A DNA stretch of 64,000 bases from Dyadobacter sp. GTDB taxonomy: Bacteria; Bacteroidota; Bacteroidia; Cytophagales; Spirosomataceae. Position 1 is the first letter of the stretch. Each line of letters begins with the position of its first letter. This document shows positions 53,801 to 61,880 of the stretch, piece after piece. A model generated the notes under the pieces. That model was given only the letters and a program-made list of their open reading frames with translations, had not been told where the DNA came from and made no database searches. The position numbers were made by a program, and so were the translations under genes. The stretch spans positions 868,001 to 932,000 of the forward strand of contig NZ_JAGIAS010000002.1 in NCBI RefSeq assembly GCF_017744695.1. The letters are read 5' to 3'.

Positions 53801-54043
53801 GCCATCCACGTCGGTGGTAGTACCAGTAGAAGTGCCTTTCAGGATTACGCTCGCGCCTGGCAGGCCTTCACCTGTTTCGGAAGTGACCGTACCTTTCACG
53901 TTAAAAGTGTTCTGCGCAAACGCTGAAAGGGAGGTTAAGGCGAAGAGCAGCAAAAAACACGTCACCTGAAAGGCGGCGCGGATGTCTACACGTGGGGCCA
54001 TTCGAAACGCTGGCCCATCACCTCTGTAAAAAGTTTTTTTCAT
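50894..54043 (-). CDS. SusC/RagA family TonB-linked outer-membrane transporter (GH30 locus)
   Basis: About 1049 residues from ATG 54043; the open frame continues upstream to 54118 without a good signal sequence. A rather long N-terminal signal (about 1-43, ending SAFAQ) precedes the carboxypeptidase-regulatory-like domain (VKGTVTSETGEGLPGASVIL), the TonB-box-like DEIVVVGYGTQKKATLTGSV, a plug with NDVLIVVDGIPGQVGGLDRL and ISILKDASAAVYGSRAANG, and a barrel ending LNIKF. No STN domain. First gene of the SusC-SusD-GH30 operon, with its own candidate promoter and with a terminator isolating it from the sensor gene upstream. Confidence 0.95.
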   Translation of the reverse strand: MKKTFYRGDGPAFRMAPRVDIRAAFQVTCFLLLFALTSLSAFAQNTFNVKGTVTSETGEGLPGASVILKGTSTGTTTDVDGKYSLNLPDGSGTLVFTYIGYVNQEIVVGNRSQLDVKLAPNDKILDEIVVVGYGTQKKATLTGSVSEVKGADIVKSPQPNLSNSLAGRFSGFVANNRGGEPGYDGSSYTVRGFATTGNNDVLIVVDGIPGQVGGLDRLDPNDIESISILKDASAAVYGSRAANGVILVTTKRGTTGKPVISYSFNQGFSSATRLPKLANAPTYATIMNEIDYYNNPSGGMNQHYSAEEIEKFRNGSDPLNYPNTDWQKEALKNVALQNQHNLAINGGTDNVKYYVSLGTIYQDGLYRNGATKYKQYNFRSNIDANVTKDFKVSLGLSGRQENRAFPISSAGNTFRSIYRAYPTVIAQYPNGHYSTGVENQNPVVLGTDMGGTVRNPTSIFNGILRASYNLPFVDGLSVDGFYSVDKSFDFSKSFSIPYTLYNYDKNSGAYTGVVTGGSAGAASLSQSQKNITNITQNLRLNYLKTFGKHNINAFVAYEQNKRSEATFGASRINFPTSSTPELSQGGAAATDKNNSGSSYNFTRRSYIGRLAYNFNEKYLAEVQARVDGSSVFPKGKQYGFFPSVSAGYRISEEDWFKNSVNFIDDLKFRASYGTLGNDNVGQFQFYNNYSFVNQYVLGSNVIASGIDLTKLANPNITWETSKKLDIGLNAVFLKNFNIEVIYFNQKRSDILAARNASIPNTSGIVNPYKTNDNTPLVPDENLGKVNNTGVEATLGYNHSGKFRYNISGNVTYAKSKVIFIDEAPGALDYQRQTGGPLYTNLLYNTLGIFRSQADLDAYPHVKGAQPGDLILEDYNKDGKITADDQVRSKYGNVPLLTYGLTFNAGYDAFDVAVVFAGQGMVSQYVLPESGQVGNFYSSWADNRWSPSNPDGSYPRVDTRASSSINGGLYANNFWLNNASFVRLKNVELGYTLPKEALTRLKISSLRVYASAFNLFTITGVKDYDPEGNNPSGQFYPQQRILNLGLNIKF

Positions 54044-54159
54044 ACAGCTGTAAAAGTTGAATAATTGGATGCCGATCAGTTCACAGCGACGGCAGGCGGG
54101 CAATCTTGATTTAGTCATAAACTGGAAAAACCGCTTGCCGCTTTTATAAATTGATCAAT

Positions 54160-54167
54160 CAAAAGTA
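54160..54167 (-). promoter_or_regulatory. Candidate -7 promoter element of the SusC-SusD-GH30 operon
   Basis: The minus strand reads TACTTTTG, an exact TAnnTTTG match, 117 bases upstream of the SusC start and just downstream of the sensor's terminator. HTCS-controlled loci often have leaders of this size. No clear operator repeat was identified. Confidence 0.45.
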
Positions 54168-54226
54168 GGACTATTTCAACCCGGCCATAGGGGGACATTT
54201 TCGCATTAAAGAGGGGGTGAATTCAC

Positions 54227-54258
54227 AAAAAATGCCCGATTCTGTTAGAATCAGGCAT
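54227..54258 (-). terminator. Intrinsic terminator of the hybrid sensor gene
   Basis: ATGCCTGATTCT pairs with AGAATCGGGCAT on the minus strand (12 bp with one G-U), with a 3-base loop, followed by TTTTTT. It is 33 bases past the sensor stop and separates the sensor from the operon it probably controls. Confidence 0.85.
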
Positions 54259-54291
54259 GAAAAGCTGGGGATACTCCAATAAACCGGCGAC

Positions 54292-57200
54292 TTACACGGA
54301 CCTTTTACGGAAAAGATCCTTATCGATCGTGCGCTGCTCGTGGAAGGGCTTTCTGAATTTTTTCACATAATCGGAAGGCTTCATCCCAAACAGTTTCTGG
54401 AAATGCTCGCGGAAATACCGGATGTCGTTGATGCCGACGCTGAACGCCGTTTCGCTGATTGTAATATCGGTGGTAATGAGCAGCTGCGCCGCCTTGCGCA
54501 GGCGGATGAACCGCACAAAACTGGTCGCCGACTGCCCCGAAATAGATTTAATGCGGTTGTAGAGTGTAGAATGGCTCATTCCGATCTCGGCCGCCAGCAC
54601 TTTTACATTAAAACCGGGATCGGTAATGTGGTTTTCAACAATGCGGATACATTCGGTCAGGAACTCCTTGTACTCGGCTGAAATCTTGAAATCGCTGGTC
54701 TGCAAGGTAATTTCATTATAAAAATATCTTTGCAGATCGTTACGGTTACGGAGGATGGACGCCACGCGCGCTACCAGGATATCCTTATCGAACGGCTTAC
54801 TGATATAGTCGTCAGCGCCGCCCTCGATGCCTTTCAGACGCACATCCTGCGAGGTACTGGCCGTGAGCAGGATCACCGGGATGTGGCTTAATGCCATGTC
54901 CAGCTTCATTTGCCGGCACAATTCGATGCCCGAAGTGCCGCCCATCATCACATCGCTGATCACAATATCCGGCAAATGCTTCCGTACCAGTTCCAACCCC
55001 TCTTCCCCGCTTCCCGCATCAAACATTTTGTACTTTCCCGAGAAAATGGAACCGAGGTATTGCCTGATTTCCGGGTCATCGTCGACCACCAGCATCGTAT
55101 GGCTTTCGGTCGAAGGCTCTTTCATATCGAGCAGCTCACTTTGCCAGTCGGGCAATGCGGGGGCCTTCACCGGCATTGCACCTTCGGACAGCTCTTCGAG
55201 CAACACCGAACCGCGCACATCGCTTCCGCGGGCGTGGGAAACAAGGTCGGGATGCGCCTTCCACAGTAAGACGTGAAAGGTAGTCCCACGGTCCAGCTCG
55301 GTCTCATACCGCAATTGCCCGAAATGGTTTTCCACGAATGTTTTAGCCAAATACAACCCGATTCCAAAGCCGCCTTTGGCCGCAAAACGGCGGTCGGCGT
55401 ATTGGTGGAAGACCTTGAAAATATCCTCACCTGCATCCGCCGGAATCCCCGGACCCGTGTCGCTCACGGTAATTTCAACCTGATCGCCGAGGTCGGACAC
55501 TTTCACATGGACTGTTCCTTGCTCGGGAGTGAATTTCAATGCATTGGAAATGAGGTTAAAAATGGCTATTTCAGTTTTTTCCCAATCACAAACCACTTCC
55601 AGCTCCGTCTCGGGTAATGCCAGCTCGTAATGAATATGCTTTTGCTCGGCCTGGTGCAGGAAGCATTGGAATACCTCGGTAACCAGTTGCGGGAAGTTAT
55701 GGGCGGCCGGTTTGAGCTGGTCCGTCTGCTGGTCGGCCTTGCGAAAGAGCAACAACTGGTCGACGAGGCTGAGCAATCGCTTGGCGTTGCGGTAAATGAT
55801 GTGCATGTTGGCGGTAGCCGCCGACGAAACGTCGTCGCCAGTGGCGCCCTTCATCATCTCTCGTATCGGATTGATAATCAATGTCAGCGGCGTGCGAAAT
55901 TCATGCGATACATTCGTAAAAAACGACAGTTTCTTCTCGTTCAGCTCCATTTGCTGGCGCGTCTCCATGTGTGCGAGCTGTACCTCGTACTTCATCTTCT
56001 CCTGCCCCAGCTTGTATTGCTGGTAATAGTACAGCACAAGCCCGATCGTCAGAATATAGAGCAAATAGGCCCACCAGCTCTGGTACCATGGCGGCATGAC
56101 GCGGATGGGTAGCGAAGCATAGTCGTCAAACCAGATACCGTCCTGGTTGGCCACTTTCACCCTAAATTCATAGTTTCCAAACGGCAGATAACGGTACGTT
56201 GCCGAGCGCTCATTTTCCACGTAGTTCCAATCCTTGTCCAGTCCTTCAAGCATGTAGGCGTAGCGCGTGAGCTCCGGGTAAGCGTAGTTTAACGCCGTGT
56301 AGTCGATCGAAAAAACGGGTTGGTCGGGCCTGATCGAAAACCGCCGCGCCTTACCCGGGTATTCGAAGAGCGAGATCGCCTCATTTTCCTTGTCTTTGCC
56401 AAATATCCGGATCCCGCTGATCATCACTTTCGGCTGGTAGCGCGATGCCCGCACCTGTTTCGGATCGAAAAGGTTCCAACCTTCGGTCCCGCCGAAGCTC
56501 ATGAGGCCGCTTCGGGCATTCAGTAGTGCGGAGCCGGGATTGAATTGCCCGCCTTGCAGGCCATGACTCGTATCAAAGTTCTCGATTGAACCTGTTTTCG
56601 CATCGATCCGCGACAATCCTTTATTGGTACTTATCCATACTTTTTCCAGGTTTTCAGGCTGGATCGCATTGACCACGTTGCTTGCCAAACCTCGCTTTTC
56701 GTCAAAAAAACGCACTTTTTTTGCCTTGGTATCGAACAGCAGCAACCCATTCCCTTCCGATCCGATCCAAAGACGGTCGAGGCCGTCCATATACAATGAA
56801 AAAACAATGCGGTTTGACAAATAGGGCTCCTTACCCGCCGCATTGAACCACGAAACGAACTGCATGGTGCGGGTATTGAGGTAATTGAGCCCGCCGCCGT
56901 AAGTCCCTATCCAGAGGTTTCCATATTTATCCTCGGTAATAGCCCGGACATCATTCGCATTGATCGAACTGTTGGACGGAATGAAATTGCGGAACTTCCC
57001 GGTCCGCTCATCGAGCAGGCTGAGCCCTCCCCCGTTCGTCCCCACCCAGATATTCCCGCGCCGGTCCTGGTAAATAGCCCGTACGTCGTTCTTACCCAGC
57101 GAACCCGGATCCGAAGGGTCGGAAGCGTAGCGCCTGAAAGTATCCGTGGCAGGATCGTACCGCACCAGCCCCTTGGAATAGGTGCCAAACCACAAGCGGT

Positions 57201-58479
57201 CCTGCCTGTCGCGATGGGCCGCGATAACCGCCCCGTCCGGTAGCCGGCCCGACTGCGTCGACGCGGCATAATGCTTCAATACCTCGCCGGATGCGGTTGT
57301 TTTGTAAATGCCGTCCCCATCCGTCCCGATCCACAGGTTACCGTCCTTGTCGGCACACATTCCGTAGTAGCGCAAATAGCTTTCAGCGCGGGAATCGATG
57401 GTTTTCTGTTCAAACTTCCTGAATTTTTCGGGAATGGCGCTGATCAGGTACGTGCCCTCGCCGTAAGTTCCGAGCCACACGTTGCGGTCCTTATCGATGT
57501 AAAGCGATTGCACCGAGCGCTGCGTAATGCCCTTATTGTCTTTGTCGCGTACCTGCTCGAAGGCCAGCGCATCCGGCCGGCGTGACATCATTTGCGCCAA
57601 TGCGAGACGGTAAACGCCGCCATCCTGCACGCCGATCAGCAGGTTCTGCTGCCGGTCTTCGATCAGCGAGAGGTAGATATCGCTGTGATGGAAGGTGTTG
57701 ATATGCAAATCATAAAACCGGCTCTCCGCCCTTTTAAACAGGATCAGCCCCCGGGAGGAAGCCACCCAGACGTTCCGCAAATGGTCCTCATAAATGGCAT
57801 TGATCCGCGCTGCCGGCACGTTCCCCATGTCGAGCCCGGCTTTCACCAGCTTGCCGGAGGCGTCATGTTTCCACACCTCGATCCCACTGTCGCGCGAGCC
57901 GAGCCAGAGCATTCCCTGCGAGTCTTCGAACACGTTCAGGATCGAATTCGTGAAAAGCCCGGGCAGCGTTTGCTGGTTATGGTGGGTAAACTGATGGGTT
58001 TTAGTATTGAAAGAAGCAAAACCGGAGCCGTTCAGGGCCAGCCAGAGCCGGTCGCCCCGGCCCTGACTGATGTCGCTCACATCGTTCCCGACGCCACTTT
58101 TGTGTTGAAAAGGCTTGTATCGGTTGAAACGCTGGCTGGCTGGTACAAACTCGGCGATTCCGTCGCGCGAGGAAACCCAGATCGTGCCGTTTTTATCCCG
58201 AAGAATAGATTTGACATAATTACCCGGCAAACTGTGCGGGTCGTTGCGGTCGTATTTGAAATTTTTGAATGCGGTACCGTCGAACCGGCTCACGCCGTCG
58301 CCCGTTGCGAACCACATCAGGCCGTCGTTATCCTGCGCAATGCTGTTCACCACGCCAAACGACAACCCTTCCCGGATCGAGTAGCGCAGCACCCGCCCGG
58401 CGGCATTGTCGGCAGCATGCCCTGCCGAAGCCGCACAGCACAAGGAGACTGCTAATAAATTTGAAAATATGCGTTTCAT
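54292..58479 (-). CDS. Hybrid two-component system sensor-regulator (HTCS) of the GH30 locus
   Basis: About 1395 residues from ATG 58479, chosen for its signal peptide (KRIFSNLLAVSLCCAASAGHAA); a start nine codons earlier is possible. Order: two periplasmic propellers (about 25-700, many NLWIGTYGGG-type blades); Y_Y_Y domain (about 720-790); transmembrane helix (about 797-819); kinase with phospho-acceptor His859 in VSHEFRTP and ATPase motifs NLISNALKF and KGGFGIGLYLAK; receiver with Asp1176; C-terminal AraC domain with GMSHSTLYNRIK and INDIRYFREHFQ. The receiver reads SDVMMGGTSG where most have DxMMPxMDG. It probably binds an oligosaccharide and activates the SusC-SusD-GH30 operon. Confidence 0.93.
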   Translation of the reverse strand: MKRIFSNLLAVSLCCAASAGHAADNAAGRVLRYSIREGLSFGVVNSIAQDNDGLMWFATGDGVSRFDGTAFKNFKYDRNDPHSLPGNYVKSILRDKNGTIWVSSRDGIAEFVPASQRFNRYKPFQHKSGVGNDVSDISQGRGDRLWLALNGSGFASFNTKTHQFTHHNQQTLPGLFTNSILNVFEDSQGMLWLGSRDSGIEVWKHDASGKLVKAGLDMGNVPAARINAIYEDHLRNVWVASSRGLILFKRAESRFYDLHINTFHHSDIYLSLIEDRQQNLLIGVQDGGVYRLALAQMMSRRPDALAFEQVRDKDNKGITQRSVQSLYIDKDRNVWLGTYGEGTYLISAIPEKFRKFEQKTIDSRAESYLRYYGMCADKDGNLWIGTDGDGIYKTTASGEVLKHYAASTQSGRLPDGAVIAAHRDRQDRLWFGTYSKGLVRYDPATDTFRRYASDPSDPGSLGKNDVRAIYQDRRGNIWVGTNGGGLSLLDERTGKFRNFIPSNSSINANDVRAITEDKYGNLWIGTYGGGLNYLNTRTMQFVSWFNAAGKEPYLSNRIVFSLYMDGLDRLWIGSEGNGLLLFDTKAKKVRFFDEKRGLASNVVNAIQPENLEKVWISTNKGLSRIDAKTGSIENFDTSHGLQGGQFNPGSALLNARSGLMSFGGTEGWNLFDPKQVRASRYQPKVMISGIRIFGKDKENEAISLFEYPGKARRFSIRPDQPVFSIDYTALNYAYPELTRYAYMLEGLDKDWNYVENERSATYRYLPFGNYEFRVKVANQDGIWFDDYASLPIRVMPPWYQSWWAYLLYILTIGLVLYYYQQYKLGQEKMKYEVQLAHMETRQQMELNEKKLSFFTNVSHEFRTPLTLIINPIREMMKGATGDDVSSAATANMHIIYRNAKRLLSLVDQLLLFRKADQQTDQLKPAAHNFPQLVTEVFQCFLHQAEQKHIHYELALPETELEVVCDWEKTEIAIFNLISNALKFTPEQGTVHVKVSDLGDQVEITVSDTGPGIPADAGEDIFKVFHQYADRRFAAKGGFGIGLYLAKTFVENHFGQLRYETELDRGTTFHVLLWKAHPDLVSHARGSDVRGSVLLEELSEGAMPVKAPALPDWQSELLDMKEPSTESHTMLVVDDDPEIRQYLGSIFSGKYKMFDAGSGEEGLELVRKHLPDIVISDVMMGGTSGIELCRQMKLDMALSHIPVILLTASTSQDVRLKGIEGGADDYISKPFDKDILVARVASILRNRNDLQRYFYNEITLQTSDFKISAEYKEFLTECIRIVENHITDPGFNVKVLAAEIGMSHSTLYNRIKSISGQSATSFVRFIRLRKAAQLLITTDITISETAFSVGINDIRYFREHFQKLFGMKPSDYVKKFRKPFHEQRTIDKDLFRKRSV

Positions 58480-58527
58480 CACCCGCATAACCCGCTTTTC
58501 TGACATATTTCCGAACGAAGAGGTCCT

Positions 58528-58555
58528 GTTCCGCCCGGTTTTTCACAGGCGGAAC
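58528..58555. promoter_or_regulatory. Hairpin in the predicted leader of the hybrid sensor
   Basis: GTTCCGCC (58528-58535) and GGCGGAAC (58548-58555) are a perfect 8-bp inverted repeat with a 12-base loop. It begins a few bases downstream of the candidate -7 element on the minus strand, so it is either the first structure in the sensor mRNA or a protein-binding palindrome. No T-run follows, which argues against a terminator. Confidence 0.5.
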
Positions 58556-58557
58556 TT

Positions 58558-58565
58558 CAAATATA
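58558..58565 (-). promoter_or_regulatory. Candidate -7 promoter element of the hybrid sensor
   Basis: The minus strand reads TATATTTG, an exact TAnnTTTG match, about 79 bases upstream of the ATG at 58479 and inside the 75-base gap after the beta-helix gene. The same octamer precedes the fructan sensor. Confidence 0.45.
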
Positions 58566-58581
58566 ACAGAATCGGCGCCGA

Positions 58582-60936
58582 CTATTTAAAGGATACCCTC
58601 AACTTCTGCATGGCTTGATTCCTGAAAAATGCGACCTCTCCTTCGCCCATCCAGTTGATTTCCTGAAAAACATCCATCAGCTCGGTCACATTGGCAATAT
58701 CGCGGTGGTTGAGGATGCGGATCACGTCGCCCGGCTTCATGCCTGCACGTGCGAGTATGCTGTTTTCCGGTGCCGCTTCTACCACCACACCCTTTTCGTC
58801 GGGCAACCCAAACGCCGAGCGATCCCCCAGCCCGCTGACATTCCGCAGTTTACCGCCCAGCCATGCCGTTTCCGATACCGTCTTGCCATCGGCGACGGTT
58901 TTGATCGCGGGTAACGGAACGTGCGCGGCCTGGCTTTTCAGTTCAGGCGAAATGACACCAAACTGGTCCATCGCGAAATTTACAAACCCGATTTTCAACG
59001 CAGGACTGCCCGGTTTCACCCGGTAGTCGCCCCTGGCCGCGTCTTCAAACATCGGGTCGCCAGCCAGACTATGCGCATCCGTTCCATTCTCACGGGCCTT
59101 GTTCAGCGCCTGCTGATCCGGGAAAAGGTTGTAATCCACCTCCCTGCCCCATTCATTCACCCGAATAGGTGCATAAGCCTTGGTCACGATATTTTTCCGG
59201 AACACGTCCCCGCTTCGGGCAAACCACACGTGCGGATGGAAGGAGTTGTTGACCATAATATTGTTTTCCACCACCCGCTGGAAACCTTCGCGCAACTTCA
59301 ACCCGCCGTTCAGGCATAAATTGTTATAAATATGGTAATTCGAGCTCCCGTCATCCAGGTCGATATCCCAACCATGATCGCAACGGAAACGGTTGTTGCG
59401 GATGACGATCGTCTTGCCGGCGTCGAGCAGGATCAGCTCGGGGTGCGCGGCGACCAGGCTATCCATCCGTTCGCGCACCGGATGCCAGAACCGGTCACGG
59501 CCCCATGAATTGAATGAACCGTGATCGCCCGTTTCCAGCACGGTATCGAATACGTCGTTGAATTCGATCACGTGCCCGCCCCAGGTGCCCTCGCTCACAT
59601 TAATGCCGGCACGCGGGATGTTGTAAATGGTATTGTGGCTGACGGTAATGTCCATACTCATCGAAATCTCCACGCCCGCAATCTGCTTCTCCACGCGCCC
59701 AAGACCGTGCATCAGGTTATCATAAACCTTGCATTGGGCCGGGTAATTGCTGGTTTTGGGGCCGGGCGCCTTGTCCATGCGATCGTAAGGCACCGATTGG
59801 TTGTACTCAAAGCTCGGCGAACGCACCGCAGCAGGGTCGCCCACGAAGCAAACTGCACTCGCGCCCGTTTCCTCGAAATGGCAGCCCGAAACTTCACCGC
59901 CCCGGTTATAGTTACTGAAAAACACGCCGTTACCACCCGTCGCATTGAAATGACATTTCCGGATGGCGCAGTTTTCAGTGCCTTCCAGCAACACCGCGCC
60001 ACCACGGTAAATGGCCCAATCACTGCGCAGCAATGGTTCTCTGGTGTCCATGAAAGTGCGCAGGGTATGTGTGAGTTCAAGCCCCTCCATATGGATATTC
60101 CTCACCGGCTTTGCTGCCGAGCCGCGGAATTCGAACAAATGTCTGATCTGCGGCGTGAGCACCACGGGCGCGTCGGGCGCATACGCGTACAGCGTGCGCG
60201 ACCTGGCATCGTAATACCATTCGCCGGGCGCGTCGAGCTCTTCCAGCAGGTTTTCGATAAAACGGTATTTATCGTGCATACCCATCTGGCGGTTGTTCTG
60301 ATACCCTCCTTCGAGCGTCAGGGTGGTATCGCTGCTTTTGCCCGTTACGCGATAGTGGTAATCGCCCCATTCGTACTTGTGCATCGCATGGATGAATGCG
60401 CCCTCCGGATTCTTCCAGGATTTGATTTTAGCGGCAGACAGCACATCGGCCGAATACCCGCCAAAGTGGCTCGCCGCCGGGTCAAAATTCGGGTAACGCG
60501 CCATATGCAGCTTTTTGTTACCCATAAAAAGCTGGTCAAAAATATAGTCGCCCTGAATGACGGCCTTTTTGACGTTCCCTTTGTATTCCAGCCAATTAAC
60601 CGCAACGACTGTCGCACCGCTGATGGTTACTTTTTCCCCGGGGTAAGATGTGAAGGTAAGCGTCTGCCCCTCGCCCCGGGAATCCTCCGCCCCGAAAACC
60701 AGGGGTTTGGAAAGCAGGTAAGTGCCCTTCCGCAGAAACACGGTAACTGCGCCGCGCATCCCACGTGCCTTATTACGGGCCGCTTCCAGCGTGGCGAGCG
60801 GCTTCTCCCGCGATCCCGGGTTTCGGTCATTACCATCCGGCGCGACATAGATATCCGCCGCCAGCAACGGGGCCGCGAATAGAGGGAAAATAATGCACAA
60901 TGCGATTGCAACCAGGCTTGTAAATCTTTTACTCAT
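58582..60936 (-). CDS. Exported right-handed beta-helix protein with C-terminal PDZ domain (GH141-like)
   Basis: About 784 residues from ATG 60936 (open frame from 60981 rejected because the signal peptide starts at MSKRFTSLVAIALCI). After the signal: ADIYVAPDGNDRNPG and REKPLATLEAARNKARG, the typical opening of large polysaccharide-active beta-helix proteins; parallel beta-helix rungs with many N-H-N and NNxx turns (about 300-610, for example VSHNTIYNIPRAGINVSEGT and IVIRNNRF); and a C-terminal PDZ domain (about 695-784: LARAGMKPGDVIRILNHRDI). The opening resembles GH141 enzymes, which include fucosidase and xylanase activities, but I cannot confirm catalytic residues. Directly upstream of the GH30-locus sensor on the same strand, so a role in the same glycan is likely. 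Confidence 0.82.
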   Translation of the reverse strand: MSKRFTSLVAIALCIIFPLFAAPLLAADIYVAPDGNDRNPGSREKPLATLEAARNKARGMRGAVTVFLRKGTYLLSKPLVFGAEDSRGEGQTLTFTSYPGEKVTISGATVVAVNWLEYKGNVKKAVIQGDYIFDQLFMGNKKLHMARYPNFDPAASHFGGYSADVLSAAKIKSWKNPEGAFIHAMHKYEWGDYHYRVTGKSSDTTLTLEGGYQNNRQMGMHDKYRFIENLLEELDAPGEWYYDARSRTLYAYAPDAPVVLTPQIRHLFEFRGSAAKPVRNIHMEGLELTHTLRTFMDTREPLLRSDWAIYRGGAVLLEGTENCAIRKCHFNATGGNGVFFSNYNRGGEVSGCHFEETGASAVCFVGDPAAVRSPSFEYNQSVPYDRMDKAPGPKTSNYPAQCKVYDNLMHGLGRVEKQIAGVEISMSMDITVSHNTIYNIPRAGINVSEGTWGGHVIEFNDVFDTVLETGDHGSFNSWGRDRFWHPVRERMDSLVAAHPELILLDAGKTIVIRNNRFRCDHGWDIDLDDGSSNYHIYNNLCLNGGLKLREGFQRVVENNIMVNNSFHPHVWFARSGDVFRKNIVTKAYAPIRVNEWGREVDYNLFPDQQALNKARENGTDAHSLAGDPMFEDAARGDYRVKPGSPALKIGFVNFAMDQFGVISPELKSQAAHVPLPAIKTVADGKTVSETAWLGGKLRNVSGLGDRSAFGLPDEKGVVVEAAPENSILARAGMKPGDVIRILNHRDIANVTELMDVFQEINWMGEGEVAFFRNQAMQKLRVSFK

Positions 60937-61123
60937 ACAGATGTTTCCACGCAATTCAGATACATCAAAGCACCAGGTCATGTGTTATCTACCGTATTGC
61001 GAAGGCTCATTGATACTCACCGATGGCTAAGTATGTCTATAAGAATTTCCAGGTCGACGCTTATACCTACACGCTATGGCGCAATAGAATTATCATTGTC
61101 CAGAACTTTCATCAACCCGAATT

Positions 61124-61687
61124 ATGAACGAAGCACTTATCTTTTTAGAGCAGAAAGTTTTCTGCCAGTCATTTATCGCCGATGTACTTTCGGGGTTTAT
61201 TACCTCCTTCTTCTTTCTCTTCGCGCTTCTTTTCTTATTTCGCCCACGGATAAAAATTGCTAGTCAGATCGCAACGCATGTAAAGTCTTATGGCGGGCAA
61301 TCAAACAAATGGTATTGCTTCAAAATCATCAATAGATCGCTGTTCAGGGCATTTGACCTTCGCGTGGAGGTTACTCAAAAAATACCCATGACAGGCCCGG
61401 AGGGTAAAACGAATCACCGGACTGTGCCATTAGCGTTAGTAAAAGATCAGTACAACTATGTGGCACCATTCCGAATTGGCGAAAAATCTGAGTATGCACT
61501 TTGGTTTCTGACCACAGACGATATTTTAACAATACTTAATGAGAATGAACACCACATCGTTGAACTGAGGGTAATCTGCAAACATGAACTCACTGGTTTG
61601 GGCAGCGTTTTTGTGCGGACATATTCCAAACATGATATTAAGGAAGGTACTTTCAAGTCGGGCAACACATTTGAAATTGTAAATTGA
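61124..61687 (+). CDS. Membrane-anchored protein of unknown function, AT-richer than neighbours
   Basis: 187 residues. A single transmembrane helix near residues 18-40 (FIADVLSGFITSFFFLFALL, then FLFRP) precedes a soluble part of about 145 residues with alternating hydrophobic strands (WYCFKIINRSLFRAFDLRVEV, EYALWFLTTDDI, HIVELRVICKHE), suggesting an all-beta cytoplasmic domain. I do not recognise a family. Base composition is visibly AT-richer than every flanking gene, which suggests recent arrival. It is isolated between two minus-strand genes, with a strong palindromic terminator downstream. Confidence 0.7.
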   Translation: MNEALIFLEQKVFCQSFIADVLSGFITSFFFLFALLFLFRPRIKIASQIATHVKSYGGQSNKWYCFKIINRSLFRAFDLRVEVTQKIPMTGPEGKTNHRTVPLALVKDQYNYVAPFRIGEKSEYALWFLTTDDILTILNENEHHIVELRVICKHELTGLGSVFVRTYSKHDIKEGTFKSGNTFEIVN

Positions 61688-61796
61688 AACCCGTATCATT
61701 ACATTACTTTTAAGCCATTAAGATTAAAACTCAATCTGATATGAAACCAGACATTATTGTGATCTAAGCCACCCGGGTAGAAGATCAAACTGAAAT

Positions 61797-61830
61797 GACA
61801 AAGGGCACCTGATACGAGGTGCCCTTTGTC
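61797..61830. terminator. Bidirectional terminator-like hairpin
   Basis: GACAAAGGGCACCT and AGGTGCCCTTTGTC form a perfect 14-bp stem around a 6-base loop (GATACG) between convergent genes. T-runs are weak on both sides. The rest of 61688-61880 shows nothing else. Confidence 0.65.
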
Positions 61831-61880
61831 GTTCCATGTATAGCCGAACCTCTTGGTAGCCGACGGTATCGCCCCAACTT

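Noticed and set aside
59521..60882. Plus-strand open frame antisense to the beta-helix/PDZ gene
   Set aside because: The same reasoning applies: the sense strand has a signal peptide, beta-helix rungs and a PDZ domain.
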